In this document: piece after piece, positions 38,961 to 50,153 of the stretch
Numbering within the stretch: the stretch's first letter is position 1
Layout of the letters: each line of letters starts with the position of its first letter
NCBI RefSeq assembly: GCF_000565195.1
Contig: NZ_CP006720.1
Location: 1 to 64,000, forward strand
Length of the DNA: 64,000 bases
DNA from: Spiroplasma mirum ATCC 29335
GTDB taxonomy: Bacteria; Bacillota_I; Bacilli_A; Mycoplasmatales; Mycoplasmataceae
Direction: 5' to 3'
The notes under the pieces: generated by a model
Told to the model about the DNA's origin: nothing
Seen by the model: only the letters and a program-made list of their open reading frames with translations
The model's database searches: none
Translations under genes and position numbers: made by a program

Positions 38961-39003
38961 ATCCGATATAATTTAAAAGCAATAAAGTTAGGAGAAACGT
39001 AAA

Positions 39004-39651
39004 ATGTCAGTAAAAGATGCAATTGAATGACGAAAAACAGTCAAAATATATGATGATAACAGAGCAATTAGTTCTAAAGAATTAGAAACAATTATTGAGG
39101 CTGGGCGTATGGCCCCTAGTTCAATGGGATTAGAAGTTTGTAATATTGTTGTGATTAAAAATAAAGAAATTAAAGCAAAATTTGCGTATGATGTTTTAAA
39201 CGGGTCAAATGTGGAAAAAGGTTTAAAATGTGATACTTTGGTATGTTTAGTTGGTTATAATGCAACTTATTTAGTCTCCGATGAATTTTTAAGAAGTCGT
39301 TTACATCGGAACGAAGCATTAGATGAAAAGAAACTAAGTGAAACCATTGAAAAATATCGCCAATATTTAGAAAACCATAATAATTTAACTAGTTATGTTG
39401 ATAGTCAAGTCTATATCACAACTGCTTTTATGACCCTGCAAGCTGCTGATTTAAAAATTGGAACAACAATAATTGGGGGCTTTAATGCTCATCATAGTAA
39501 TGATTTATTACATGAACTTGGTTATATTGATAAAAATATTAAACATACCGTATTGTTATTAGCACTTGGAAAATATGACGAAAAAACAAATGGCGCAACT
39601 TTTGCTCGGAAAAGAATTAGCACCGAAGAATTTGCAAAAATTGTTAAGTAA
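39004..39651 (+). CDS. Nitroreductase-family NAD(P)H:FMN oxidoreductase
   Basis: 215 residues. The N-terminus is MSVKDAIEWRKTVKIYDDNR, then IIEAGRMAPSSMGLE, the FMN-binding loop of nitroreductases, and ITTAFMTLQAADLKIGTTIIGGF. The start at 39004 has GGAGAAACG upstream and the first TGA is Trp. It probably reduces quinones or nitro compounds, or serves as a general flavin reductase. It stands alone between a decay zone and rpmE. Confidence 0.88.
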
Positions 39652-39810
39652 TAATCTCTTGCAAGCATAAAAATTAAAACAATAAAACAAAAACCAAATA
39701 AAAACAACAAATAAATCTATTGTTTTTAATAAAATATATGTTATTATAATAAATGTCGTAAATTAATATACCAAGAAAGTATATTAATCTTAATAAGAGA
39801 GGTGAGTATT

Positions 39811-40107
39811 GTGGCAAAAAAAGGTATCCATCAAAAATATTTTGATACTAAAATTACATGCACTACTTGTGGAACGGAATTTATGAGTGGATCAACTAGA
39901 GGTGAAGAAATTAAAGTTGATACTTGTTCTTCATGCCATCCATTCTACACTGGTAACCAACAATTTGCGAATGCAGCAGGACGAGTTGAACGTTTCAAAT
40001 CTAAATTTAATAAAAAAGAAGAAATTGCTAAACAAACTGCCAGTTTATCAAAAGCACAAAAAGATTTAAACAAAAAAATGCAAAAGATAAAAAAGAAGCA
40101 CCCGTAA
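39811..40107 (+). CDS. rpmE: 50S ribosomal protein L31, with frameshifted tail
   Basis: GTG at 39811 (MAKKGIHQKYFDTKITCTTC) follows AGAGGTGAG; the in-frame GTG at 39802 lies too close to that site. The zinc-type cysteines are CTTCG and CSSCHPFYTG. The core is complete. The A7 run at 40072-40078 changes the tail: A8 would give NAKDKKEAPVTADKSE ending at 40127, while here it ends KIKKKHP at 40107. The function of the core is probably unaffected. Confidence 0.92.
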   Translation: MAKKGIHQKYFDTKITCTTCGTEFMSGSTRGEEIKVDTCSSCHPFYTGNQQFANAAGRVERFKSKFNKKEEIAKQTASLSKAQKDLNKKMQKIKKKHP

Positions 40108-40137
40108 CTGCCGATAAATCAGAATAAAATAAATAAG

Positions 40138-40163
40138 ACACCATTCATAATGGTGTTTTTTTT
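40138..40163 (+). terminator. Rho-independent terminator after rpmE
   Basis: ACACCATT (40138-40145) pairs with AATGGTGT (40149-40156), then eight Ts. Confidence 0.88.
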
Positions 40164-40218
40164 GCTTATTTCGGTATAATATTATATATTTAGAATAAAT
40201 AGAATTTTGGTGGAAAAA

Positions 40219-42118
40219 ATGGGTTTAGAGTTTAATAATATTGTTTATAAAAGATATAAAAAAATTATTTTTAATGATTTATCTTTTAGAATTAATAATA
40301 AAGAATCATTAGTCGTTTTTTTTGAAAATAAAATTAGCCAACGTTATTTTTTAAAATTTTTATTAGGAAAGAAAAAGGTTAATAAAGGGACAATTTATTT
40401 AAATAAAAAAAATATTACAACATTGTTAACGAAAGAACGTAAAATCGCTTATGTTCCCCCAGCTGCTTTCCGCTTAGGATTTTTACCAACAAAATTACGA
40501 TTAACTTATAATATTCTAAAAACACCAAAGTTTTTACACGAAGCAACAATCAAATATTTAAAAAATAAGTATGCTTATCGCGAATTATTAGCAATGGATA
40601 ATAATAAGTATCGCAAAGATTTAATTAATAAAGTTGATAAAATTCTTGAAGAATATATTTATAATTCAATTAAAATTAAAGAACAATGAATGGAAAACTA
40701 CCGGAATGGGATTAAACTTTTCCATGAAAAAGAAATTAAAAAAGTTTTAAAAGAAGATGTGACGGGAATTTTATTTCAAACTGTTAAGACTTATGTCTTA
40801 AAAAAAGAAGAATTAAGAATTCAAGAAGGTTACTTAGCCTTTTTACAAGCGTTATGAGATAAAATTTATTATATTTCAGAATTAGATTATTCGTGTGATT
40901 GTAAATATATTGCTAAACGACGAAAATTAAAAGTTAAATTATTTGCTTTTAATGAAGCAAAACTAATTTGTGAAAAATATCTTAAAATTTTACGAACAGA
41001 AATTGTTTACCAGCGTTACCATATTTTTAAAGCACGGAAATCTTTAAAAAAAATACCGTTTTAATGTTGTTAATATTTTAATGAAAGATAGCCAAAAAAA
41101 GGAAATTTTAAAAGCAATTTTAAAAACTTGAATCCAACTTTCAGATGATCAGTGGTATGAGTATAATGAGAAACAAGAACAGTTAATTGTCACTTTATTA
41201 CCCGATGAAGCTTCAATTATAAAGGGAAAAGTTATTGAGCATTTTCACAAATATCATTTAGCAATGTTAAATGACACGTTTATTACAAAAAAAGAAGATT
41301 ATAGTGAATTAATTGAGAAGGTTAAAAATAAAATTGTGAGTGTTTCCAATCAAGCTTATGACTATGTTAAAGAACTAATGTTAGATTTAAATATTAAAAT
41401 GAATTGACTAAGATTAACCAAAAATTTAAGTAGTTTTGATCACACCAAAATCCGGTTAATTAATGCATTGTTAGCTAAAAAAGAACTAATTGTTTTACAT
41501 CATACTTTTGATAATTTAACCCAGAGTGAAGCAAATGAGTTATATAATATTATTAATAATATTAAAAATTATAATCCTCAAATTTCTGTTCTTGTGGTTG
41601 TTAAAAATATTGAAAATATCAAAAATTATGTTAATGGATTTTTACTATTTGATAAACAAAACCATTATAAAGTGATTTCCCAAGTGCAGGCCACAACCAC
41701 ACCGATGACATTGGAATTATACAAAACAATATTTGCGACTTCTGAAAATATTTTTCGGGGAATTTATCATTTATCCAACCAAACAATACAATTAGATGAT
41801 ATTATCATTAAAGCGGCTAATTTACCTTTAATAAATAATCAAGAATATATAATTGCGATTAATCCAAAGTATCTTAGTTTTGAAAAGACAAAATTATATA
41901 ATAAAGAAACCACTTTACATTTTAAAGGGTCTGTTAAAACTGTTAAAAAATCAGGAGGAGCCATTGTTTGTTATTTTGAAACCCATCATAATAAGATTTT
42001 TAAATTAATTGTTGATAACCAGCAATTAAATTTACGAAAATTAACAATGATTTATTTTGAAAAAGGAGCAGTTTTGGTATATGATAAAGAAACGCAAAAA
42101 TTATTAGGAATTATCTAA
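40219..42118 (+). pseudogene. ABC-like ATPase without nucleotide-binding motifs; one A8 frameshift
   Basis: GGTGGA precedes ATG 40219. The layout follows mollicute UgpC/MsmK-like sugar ABC ATPases: FNNIVYKRYKKIIFNDLSF, GTIYLNKKNITTLLTKERK, a long Lys-rich insertion of about 280 residues, then a helical domain and a TOBE-like tail (LHFKGSVKTVKK). Every catalytic motif is replaced: Walker A reads VVFFENKISQRYF, the signature LSSFDHTK and Walker B LIVLHHTFDNL. An A8 run (41046-41053) shifts the frame once; with A7 the protein would be about 632 residues. Confidence 0.65.
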
Positions 42119-42139
42119 GATAGAAAAGAGATGTTAAAA

Positions 42140-43106
42140 ATGCGCGAAAAAATGGATTTGATCTTAGCAAAGATTAAAGAATACGACAAAATAATTTGCT
42201 TACGTCATATTTCCCCGGACGAGGATGCTTATGGCTCATCATTTGGGTTGGCTAATTTTATTAAGGAAAACTATCCAACTAAAAAAGTCCTAACTGATGG
42301 GGAAGCAAATGATAATTTATCATTTTTAGGTGTTCCCGAAAAGTTAACGGCTGAAGATTACCAAAATGCGTTAGTAATTGTCACTGATACTGCTAATACT
42401 GAACGCATTGATAGTTTGTATTGGCAAACATCCCAAGAAGTGATTAAAATTGACCACCATCCCGATGATACCCCTTATGGAGATCTTTCCTGAGTTGATG
42501 CGAAACGAATTGCTGCTTCAGAAATGGTGAGTGAGTTAGTTTTCCATAGTAAATTAAAAGTTTCACCAGAAACTGCGCGGTTGTTATACACAGGAATTAT
42601 TACTGATTCAAATCGTTTTTTATTTCGCAACACCACAAATGTGACCTTAATTCTGGCAAGTAAACTTTTAGCAACTGGTTTTGATGTGCAAGAAATTTAT
42701 CAAAATTTATATTTGGAATCATGAGCTAATGTAAAGTTTAAAAACTACTTGCAAAATTTAGTTGAAATTAGTGCGCACGGTGTTGGGTATATTAAAATTA
42801 CCGATGAGATGTTACAGCAGCATCAAATGACATATGATCTTGTTAAAGGGTGAGTTAATATCTTAGCTAATATTAAAGAAATTAAAATTTGGTTATTTTT
42901 TATCGAAAATAAAGCTGAAAATTTTGTTAGTGTTAGTATGAGAAGTCGTCACTATAATGTTAATAAGGTTGCAAAAAAAATACCATGGGGGAGGGCATTT
43001 GTTAGCAAGTGGAATTAAAATGCCAAACTGGAATTGGTGTGCAGCTATTATTAACGACTTAGATAATTTGATTATTAATAATGATGTTGTGGAGGGGGCG
43101 AATTAA
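42140..43106 (+). pseudogene. DHH/DHHA1 phosphoesterase (NrnA-like), frameshifted near its 3' end
   Basis: MREKMDLILAKIKEYDKIICLRHISPDEDAYGSS is the first metal motif (DED in place of the usual DxD), then VIVTDTAN, IDHHPDD (the DHH motif) and GIITDSNRFLF. These proteins degrade nanoRNA and pApA or c-di-AMP products. The A8 run 42973-42980 shifts the frame just before the DHHA1 glycine motif, ending at 43016; A7 would give YHGGGHLLASGIK and end at 43104. ATG 42140 is favoured over 42131 by spacing from AAAGAG. Confidence 0.8.
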
Positions 43107-43107
43107 A

Positions 43108-43692
43108 ATGTATTTTTTAAATAGAAATGCCAAAATTGGGTGAGTTGAAGTTATTACGGGTTGTATGTTTGCAGGAAAAACCGAAGAATTTATTCGCCGG
43201 ATTGTGCGCTTAAGTTATGCTAAATTTAAAATTCAGGTTTTTAAACCAGCAATTGATAATCGTTATAGTAATGATAATGTTGTTAGTCATAGCCAAAAAT
43301 CAATTAAAGCAATTTCAGTTAACAATACCAAAGAATTATTAGCAAAACTAGCACCCTATACGGATGTGGTAGGGATTGATGAAGTTCAATTCTTTGATAA
43401 TGAAATTGTGAAAGTAGCAGATGATTTAGCGAACAAGGGAATTATTGTAATTGTGAATGGTTTGGATAAGGATTTTCGAGCTGAACCATTTCTAAATGTG
43501 GAACAATTAATGAGTAAGGCAGAAGAAGTTAAAAAGTTACATGCTATTTGTGTTAAATGTGGTAATTTAGCTAACCGTACGCAACGATTAATTAACGGGA
43601 AACCCGCTAATTACCATGATCCAATTGTGTTAATTGGTGAAAAAGATAAATATGAAGCGCGTTGTCGCCATTGTCACGAGGTTGTTTACTAA
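43108..43692 (+). CDS. tdk: Thymidine kinase
   Basis: 194 residues. The P-loop GCMFAGKT is at residues 18-25, DEVQFFD is Walker-B-like, and the zinc ribbon is CVKCG with CRHCH. It phosphorylates thymidine, the salvage entry to dTTP in mollicutes, upstream of Tmk at 12598. GGAGG lies in the end of the preceding gene, two bases separating the restored stop from this ATG. Confidence 0.95.
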
Positions 43693-43825
43693 CAACTTCT
43701 TTTTTTGTAATGGGAAATGAAAGAGTAATATAATTTTAGTATGGTTTTGAATCGAAAAAAAGACATATATAAGGATATTATAGTATTGTGGAAAGAGACA
43801 TAGTTGTTTTTTTGACATAAAAATA

Positions 43826-44104
43826 AAGTATTAACACCAATTTGACATCCGTTTATTTTGATTGAAGTCAATTAAAAAGGATTTGAATCATTACAAATAA
43901 CATCAGTTAAATACGATGAACATGATAATCTTAAACAGTTATTATCAAGAGCAATTAGTTCGCAATGATAATTTTGTGCAAGTTGATGAGCGCAATGCGT
44001 TTAAATATCATTCATTAGTTATTTGTGATAAATATTACTTTATTAAATGAGGAAAAGACAAGTATCAATTATCAAAAATAATATTAAACAATGTTGAGAA
44101 CTAA
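43826..44104 (+). pseudogene. Small unknown gene, probably broken
   Basis: A frame beginning near 43826 (KVLTPIWHPFILIEV) is cut by a TAA and shifts. ATG 43922 then opens a 60-residue frame (MIILNSYYQEQLVRNDNFVQ to ILNNVEN) with one TGA as Trp. The 60-codon piece could be expressed, but no ribosome site precedes it. Family unknown. 43693-43825 holds nothing I recognise. Confidence 0.35.
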
Positions 44105-44118
44105 GGAGTATATTACTT

Positions 44119-44425
44119 ATGTCAAATAAATTAGGGTTAAATGCCGAAGCAATTTTCTTTACGGGGGCAAAACCAAAAGTTGTCTATAAAGTACATTTTG
44201 TTGAAAACTTACGAATGAATTCTCGCCTTACTCTTTATTTAAGTAATTAAATTTACAAGAAGGTGACTATGTCGTGGTAGGGGTCAATGTTTTTAAAGTA
44301 AGTTTAAGAATTATTAAAAAACACCCTGTCAAAAAAACTTTTGAAAGTGGAGAATCCGTCTTTCCTGGGTTGATGCTTTAGCTAATTTACTAAAAATTCA
44401 AACAATTGTAAATGAACATAAATAA
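44119..44425 (+). pseudogene. Small unknown gene, frameshifted
   Basis: AAGGAG precedes ATG 44119 (MSNKLGLNAEAIFFTGAKPK); the frame stops at 44250. Other frames continue LNLQEGDYVVVGVNVFKVSL and WVDALANLLKIQTIVNEHK to 44425. Two lesions are needed to join about 100 residues. Family unknown. Confidence 0.5.
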
Positions 44426-44557
44426 GAAATTCTTTACCTGAATTTTTTATTTTAATTTCAACTGATAATTAATAAATTATTTAAATAACTACTATTCTTT
44501 AAAAAGATATATTATATAATTGTTAAGTATTAAATAGTAATTTGAGGTGGGAAGAAA

Positions 44558-45634
44558 ATGAATCAGAAAACAATTGACCGTTTAGAAACAATGTTAAAAC
44601 GAAAACAACAAATTGAAGGAGAGTTAGTAAATCCAGAGATTGTTAATGATGTTAAAAAACTGACAGCACTATCAAAAGAGCAAGCACAAATTGCTGACAT
44701 TGTTGATGTTTATTTGCAATATAAAAATATTTTGCAAAATATTAAAGAAGCAAAACTGATTTTAGAAACGGAAAAAGAAGGAGAGTTAATTGAATTGGCA
44801 AAAGAAGAAATTAAAACTTCGGAAGTAGAGAAAGAAGAACTGGAAGCAGAATTAAAAATAATGTTATTGCCAAAAGATCCCAATGATGAAAAAAATGTTA
44901 TTGTAGAGATTCGCGGAGCTGCTGGTGGTGATGAAGGTAATATTTTTGCTGGTGATTTGTATCGAATGTATTTGAAATATGCGGAGCAACAAGGTTGAAA
45001 AATTGATGTGATTGAAGAAAATGATTCAGAAGCAGGCGGATTTTCCTCAATTTCTTTCATCTTAAAAGGTGACCGGGTTTATTCAAAAATGAAATTTGAA
45101 TCGGGAGCCCACCGTGTGCAAAGAGTTCCGAAAACTGAAAGTAAAGGACGAGTTCATACTTCAACTGCCACAGTAGTAGTTCTTCCTGAGATTGAAGAAG
45201 TTGATTTTGAAATTAAACCAGCAGATTTAAAAATTGATACCTACCGAGCTTCTGGAGCTGGCGGACAGCATGTTAACACTACTGATTCAGCTGTTCGAAT
45301 TACCCATATTCCAACAGGAACCGTAGTAACTTCACAAGATGGCCGTAGTCAACATGATAATAAAGCATTAGCAATGCAACATTTAAGAAGTAAACTATAC
45401 GAAGAACAACAACGTAAAATTAATGAAGAGCGTGGTAATTTACGAAAAGATGCGGTCGGAACTGGTGATCGTAGTGAAAAAATCCGTACTTATAACTATC
45501 CACAAAACCGGGTGACTGATCATCGTATTAACTTAACTTTGCAAAAGTTAGACCAAATTATGGAAGGCAATTTGGATGAAATTATTACAGCATTAATGAA
45601 CGAAGAACAAAGTTTAAAAATGGAAGGTAATTAA
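44558..45634 (+). CDS. prfA: Peptide chain release factor 1
   Basis: 358 residues. GGQ is at 235-237 and the codon-recognition region reads [15 protein letters not shown]. It releases peptides at UAA and UAG. In an organism where UGA means Trp it is the only release factor expected, and prfB should be absent. GAGGTGGG precedes the ATG; a TATAAT at 44515-44520 is a likely -10. Overlaps prmC by one base. Confidence 0.96.
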
Positions 45635-46491
45635 TGACTGTTAATGAATTAATTAAAAAATCAGAAGATTTTTTAGCGGATAGTGATGTTATTAATTATA
45701 GTGCTGATATTAAAACTTTAATTGCATATTATAGTAAAACAACAATTTCAAAATTATATGCTTGTCAGAATGAACCAATTTCTTTTGATTTTGATCAGTA
45801 TTGACAAGATTTAACAGCTTATAAAATTGGCAAACCAATTCAACACATTACAAATGTGCAGTTTTTTTATGGTTATGATTTTTATGTTGATAATAATGTT
45901 TTAATCCCCCGCTATGAAACAGAAGAATTAGTAGATGAAGTTAATAATTTAATTGATCAATATCAATGGGATGATCCCCATAATTTAACTTTAATTGATA
46001 TTGGGACTGGGAGTGGGGCAATTGCTATTAGCTTGGGGCTAGAAAATCCCCAGTTAAAAGTGTATGCAAGTGATATTTCACCCGCCGCCTTGACAGTTGC
46101 GGCAAAAAATATTAACAACTTAAATGCTCACAATGTTAAGTTATTAGAAGGAAATATATTAGCACCGTTTATTAAAAATAATATTAAAGCTGATATTTTA
46201 GTTTGTAATCCGCCCTATATTCCCCAGCATCAAGCAATTAGCAAGCGTGTTAAAAATTATGAACCGCATGTTGCTTTGTTTGGCCAAGAAGATGGGTTAT
46301 TTTTCTATCAAAAAATTTTTGAAAATTGACAAGCAGTTGTGAAAACAAAAGCAATTTTATGTTTTGAATATGGTTATGACCAAAAAAAAGATCTAGAAAA
46401 ATTAGTTAAACAATTCTTTAAACATTCCCAATATAAATTCATGAAAGATATCAATAAAAAATGAAGAATGTTATTTATATTTGTTTTGTAG
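45634..46491 (+). CDS. prmC: Release factor glutamine methyltransferase
   Basis: 285 residues. It methylates the GGQ glutamine of RF1, encoded just upstream with a TAATG stop-start overlap. SAM loop IDIGTGSGAIAISLG is near residue 124 and the catalytic NPPY at 192-195. The N-terminal helical domain (residues 1-70) is also present. TGA codons at 45802 and 46327 are Trp. Confidence 0.94.
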
Positions 46492-46533
46492 TAAAATATA
46501 TACAATCAAAAAGTTAGTAGTGAGGTCAAATCA

Positions 46534-47949
46534 ATGAATGAAACTAAGAACGCAAAAAAATGGAAGATGATAGTTACTGCTTTTGCAGTAGTTTTAGCCA
46601 TTATGGTTCCTTATTTCATTTTTATTTTTGTCTCACATAGTGATAATGTTTTAAAAGAATATTTTCAATTTTTAAAAGAAGTTCCAACAGCTAGTTTACA
46701 AACATTTACAAATCCTCTATTACCTTCAAAACTTTATATTTTAGTTTTTCCCTATATTGCTTTTGGACTATTAGGAGTAGCGATTTTATTTGCCTGCTTT
46801 TATGGTGGTTTTCACCACCGAATTATTTATTTTAGTAAGAAGTTGTTTTTAATTTCAATTATCTTAATTTTAGGGTTATTATTTGCCAGTTGTTTACTAT
46901 TTTCTTTCGCGGAATATCAGTACGGAATTTTTAATGATTGGTGTAAATCAATCAAAGGCGGTTCGGATAAATTTAATGAAATTTTAGCCCATATTAATTC
47001 ATTAGTTCCTACAACATTACCAAACCGTGACCAAGTAATTGACCATTTAATTAACTTAGCAACGGGAACCGGTACTCACAACCCATACCCATTTGTGTGA
47101 ATTGGTATTAACACCATTTGGTGAATTACTGGATTGCAAATTTTCTTTATTATTTTTATTACCTTACGAACAAGTTTTAAAATTGAACAATTATTAAGTA
47201 CAACAATAAAAATTCAAAAAAATGAAGAAATTGCAGTTTTAAAAAATACTTTTAACCAGGGGTTAGCGAAAAAAATTTTGGGATTATTCCTAATTCCAAC
47301 TGAATTTAACATTTCATTATGAACAATTATTTTTTCGGTTGTTATTTTTTCTCCTTACTTAGTTTATACTTTTAGCATTGCAATTACTTCAACACAAGCT
47401 TATCGCTTTTTATTATATTCATTTATATATCCTAAATTAACAAGAAATATTATTATTCCGGGAACAATCGATTTAAATGATTTACCAAATAAAGAATATT
47501 ATGACACAATGGCCAATCATGCTCCGGTTAATTTTTTTCTTATTGTAAATTTACCAATTATTGCAACTGCCCTAATTGCAGCGATGTTATTTGCTTTTAT
47601 CTTTGTGATGTTAAAAAGACCTAATTTATCAAAAGCCGGGTTCATTAGTTTATATAGTGGTTTTTTAGCCATAGTTTGTTTTGGGTTAATTGTTTATTTA
47701 TATTCACAATCTTCACTAGGATGGTTAGTTGAATTTTGAAATAACCAAAGTGGAACTTTTAAACAACAGATTACCACAAAAATTTTTGGAACTCCTAATA
47801 TTAGTTATTTTTGATTTCATGGGAATGAATTAATTGCGAGTGGAATTCTTTCGTTTTTCTTTTTAGGGGTCTTATCAATTATTGCCATTTCTCATATTTT
47901 AAAAATTAAAAAACAAGATCAAACTACCAAAATTGTTCGTCAAGCCTAA
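46534..47949 (+). CDS. Polytopic membrane protein of unknown function
   Basis: An intact 471-residue protein with AGGTC-type weak ribosome site. About eight TM segments are seen (MIVTAFAVVLAIMVPYFIFIF, LYILVFPYIAFGLLGVAILF, LFLISIILILGLLFASCLL, ISLWTIIFSVVIFSPYLVY and others). A soluble loop of about 55 residues lies near 140-185 and the tail is basic. Intact among decayed genes and with its own start, so likely functional. I do not recognise the family; a transport or envelope role is only suggested by topology. Confidence 0.8.
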
Positions 47950-48047
47950 GCCATTATTTAATTAAGTTTTAAAATAATGTTTTTTTCTTCTATAATACTT
48001 CTTAAAATTTAAGATATAATTAAATTAAAAGATAATGAGGGATTTTT

Positions 48048-48587
48048 ATGAAAATTTATCATCTTGCCGACAAGAAAAAAATTATTGCAGCATTTAAAGA
48101 ACACCAAGTATTAATTATTCCAACTGATACAATTTATGGTTTTGCGTGCACCATTGATAATTTAGCAGGTAAAAAAAGAATTTATGAGTTAAAACAACGT
48201 TTAGAAAAAATGTACTTATCATTAGTAGTTGATTCATTATGAACAGCAAAAAAGTTAATTAAAATTAATAAAAATGATTTGAAATATTTTAAATCAAAAA
48301 ATTCAATTACTATAATTGGTGAAATTTATGCGAGAGTTAATGACCAATACCACATTACTTTTAATAATACGATTGCGGTGCGGATTACAAAGTGGAAATG
48401 ATTAAAACAAATCTTAAAAAAAACAGGACCAATTTTTGCTACCAGTGTTAATATTACTGGCCAACGTTATGGGAAAGAACTTAATGATTTTAAAGATTTT
48501 GCGGTGGATGTTATTGTTGATAATGGATATTTAGATAACCAACCATCAAAAATTTATAATGCTTTAACTAGAGAATTTGTTAGATAG
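48048..48587 (+). CDS. Sua5/YrdC/TsaC-family protein
   Basis: 179 residues. The YrdC fold start is VLIIPTDTIYGFACTID, KQR stands at the expected ATP site, and ATSVNITGQ is the conserved SxN. These enzymes make threonylcarbamoyl-AMP for t6A37 of tRNA. The segment after KQR is RLEKMYLSL where most members have a PxxKPL-like motif, so it is somewhat diverged. It lies downstream of prfA-prmC, as in many bacteria. Confidence 0.85.
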
Positions 48588-48602
48588 GAGCCAAATTAAA
48601 AA

Positions 48603-48971
48603 ATGAAAAAGAAAAAAAGACTGTGGTTTAAAATTATCAATTTTAGTGCAATTAGTATTTTGTTTGTGTTAACAATTATTTTTTTAGTACTCTATATTTT
48701 ATATCCAGGCAAATATGACCTGGCATTTTTCATTTTTGTTTTTATTTTTGGATTGTGAATTGTTGTGCTCTTTACCGGAACATTTTTATTTTATAAAAAA
48801 GAAGACATTGCAGAAGGAACAAAAAAACTAGTTGCTGATTATAAGAAAAAACCTAAAAATGATTATGAAGATACAATTAATGAGGAACCAACAGCAGAAA
48901 AAGAAACTAAAGAAGAGGAAATTAAGCGCTTAGAAGAAGAACTTAAAAAATTAAAAGATCCTGAAAAATAA
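48603..48971 (+). CDS. Small two-TM protein with a charged coiled-coil tail
   Basis: 122 residues. Two TM helices lie near residues 12-36 and 41-63 (FSAISILFVLTIIFLVLYIL, FFIFVFIFGLWIVVLFTGTF). A Lys/Glu-rich tail ends EEEIKRLEEELKKLK, a short coiled coil. It follows the Sua5-like gene after 15 bases with AGGAG nearby. Function unknown; it may belong with the membrane gene group downstream. Confidence 0.75.
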
Positions 48972-49054
48972 GGATTTTTATTTTGAAAAAAGCATAATAT
49001 CATACCAAATTGTAAATGGAAATGCAATTTTTTTCAAATTTTTTTTATAAATTA

Positions 49055-49063
49055 TGTTATAAT
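49055..49063 (+). promoter_or_regulatory. Extended -10 promoter before the 49-53 kb group
   Basis: TGTTATAAT (49055-49063) is a perfect extended -10, about 35 bases before the first gene. Confidence 0.55.
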
Positions 49064-49097
49064 TAATATGTAGATAAATGATGCAGGAGGGCTAGAC

Positions 49098-50111
49098 ATG
49101 TACATCAATCCGTATGAGAGAATGAAAAACTTAAAACTTAATACTGACGAGGATGAAAATAAGGAAACAAAAGAATTTGATTATTGAAATCTTGTGAGCG
49201 GAAGAAAAAATAAACCAGAAGCATTTAACGAAGGATTGGATTTAGAAAACCACAATTTACAACAGAGTTTTCATAATAACGATCAAGCGGCAACAAATCA
49301 AAAAATCAATGGTGCTATTTCTTTAAATAGTTATGAAATAGTTCGTGATATTATTAAGATTTTTAAAGAAAAAGATAGTTTAGTGCAATTTTTTTTAACT
49401 CTAAATACTAAAGGCAATAATGATGTTATTACTGAGTTGTCAAATTTATTTTTTTCAGTACCATTAGTTAATTTAGATATGGCAAAAATTGATTTATATG
49501 GTTCACCATTTTTATTTTTGTTAAAAAAAATTATAAAGGGACTGCCACAAGTCGGATTAGAAGATAAAAAAGTCTTATGGGACCGTGTTAAATTATTCGC
49601 CAGAACGTTAAAAAGCAACGAAAAAAGTAACAACACCTCTGATTCAAATACCGCGGTTATTATTAACGAACTAGAATTTGATGATCCGATTGAATATATT
49701 CATAAAGAATTTAGTGAAATAATTCGGGCTTATGAAATTAAAGAAAATATTATTATCCTATTTAATAATGTTGATCTTGTTGGTTATGAAAAATTCCGTG
49801 AATTATTTATCTTAATTCATACTATTTTCAAAGGTCTGACAGCATTTAAAGTAATTACGGGATTTAATCCAATCTTAGTGGAAAGTTATATTAAAAAGAA
49901 TTATGATGAAAGTTTAGTTACCGAATTAATTAACCATGAATTACAAATTTTTGACCGTAAGTATAATTTACTTACAAATGATAATTCTGAACAAGATTAT
50001 GGGCAACAACCAGAAACAATGACAGCGCCAATTGTTAATAACGAAGAACCGTTAGATCAAGAAGAAGATACAATTAGTTTTGATTATTGAGCACTACGTG
50101 GTGGGCGATAA
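49098..50111 (+). CDS. Unknown protein, possibly a KAP-like NTPase lacking the P-loop
   Basis: 337 residues starting MYINPYERMKNLKLNTDEDE after GGAGGGC. The first 75 and last 55 residues are acidic and disordered. The middle contains FFSVPLVNLDMAKIDLYGSP and, near 215-265, IIILFNNVDLVGYEKFRELF then AFKVITGFNP. This pattern recalls the Walker B region of KAP-type NTPases (hydrophobic strand, acidic pair, helix). No GxxxxGK(S/T) is present and the acidic pair reads NNVD, so ATP binding is doubtful. The assignment is tentative. The 951-residue protein follows. Confidence 0.6.
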
Positions 50112-50153
50112 GATTGTAGGAACATAGATAGATTTTTAGGAAGGAAAAAGAAA

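Noticed and set aside
43693-43871. Minus-strand open frames of about 60 residues
   Set aside because: Overlapping low-complexity frames without ribosome sites in AT-rich spacer; composition looks random.
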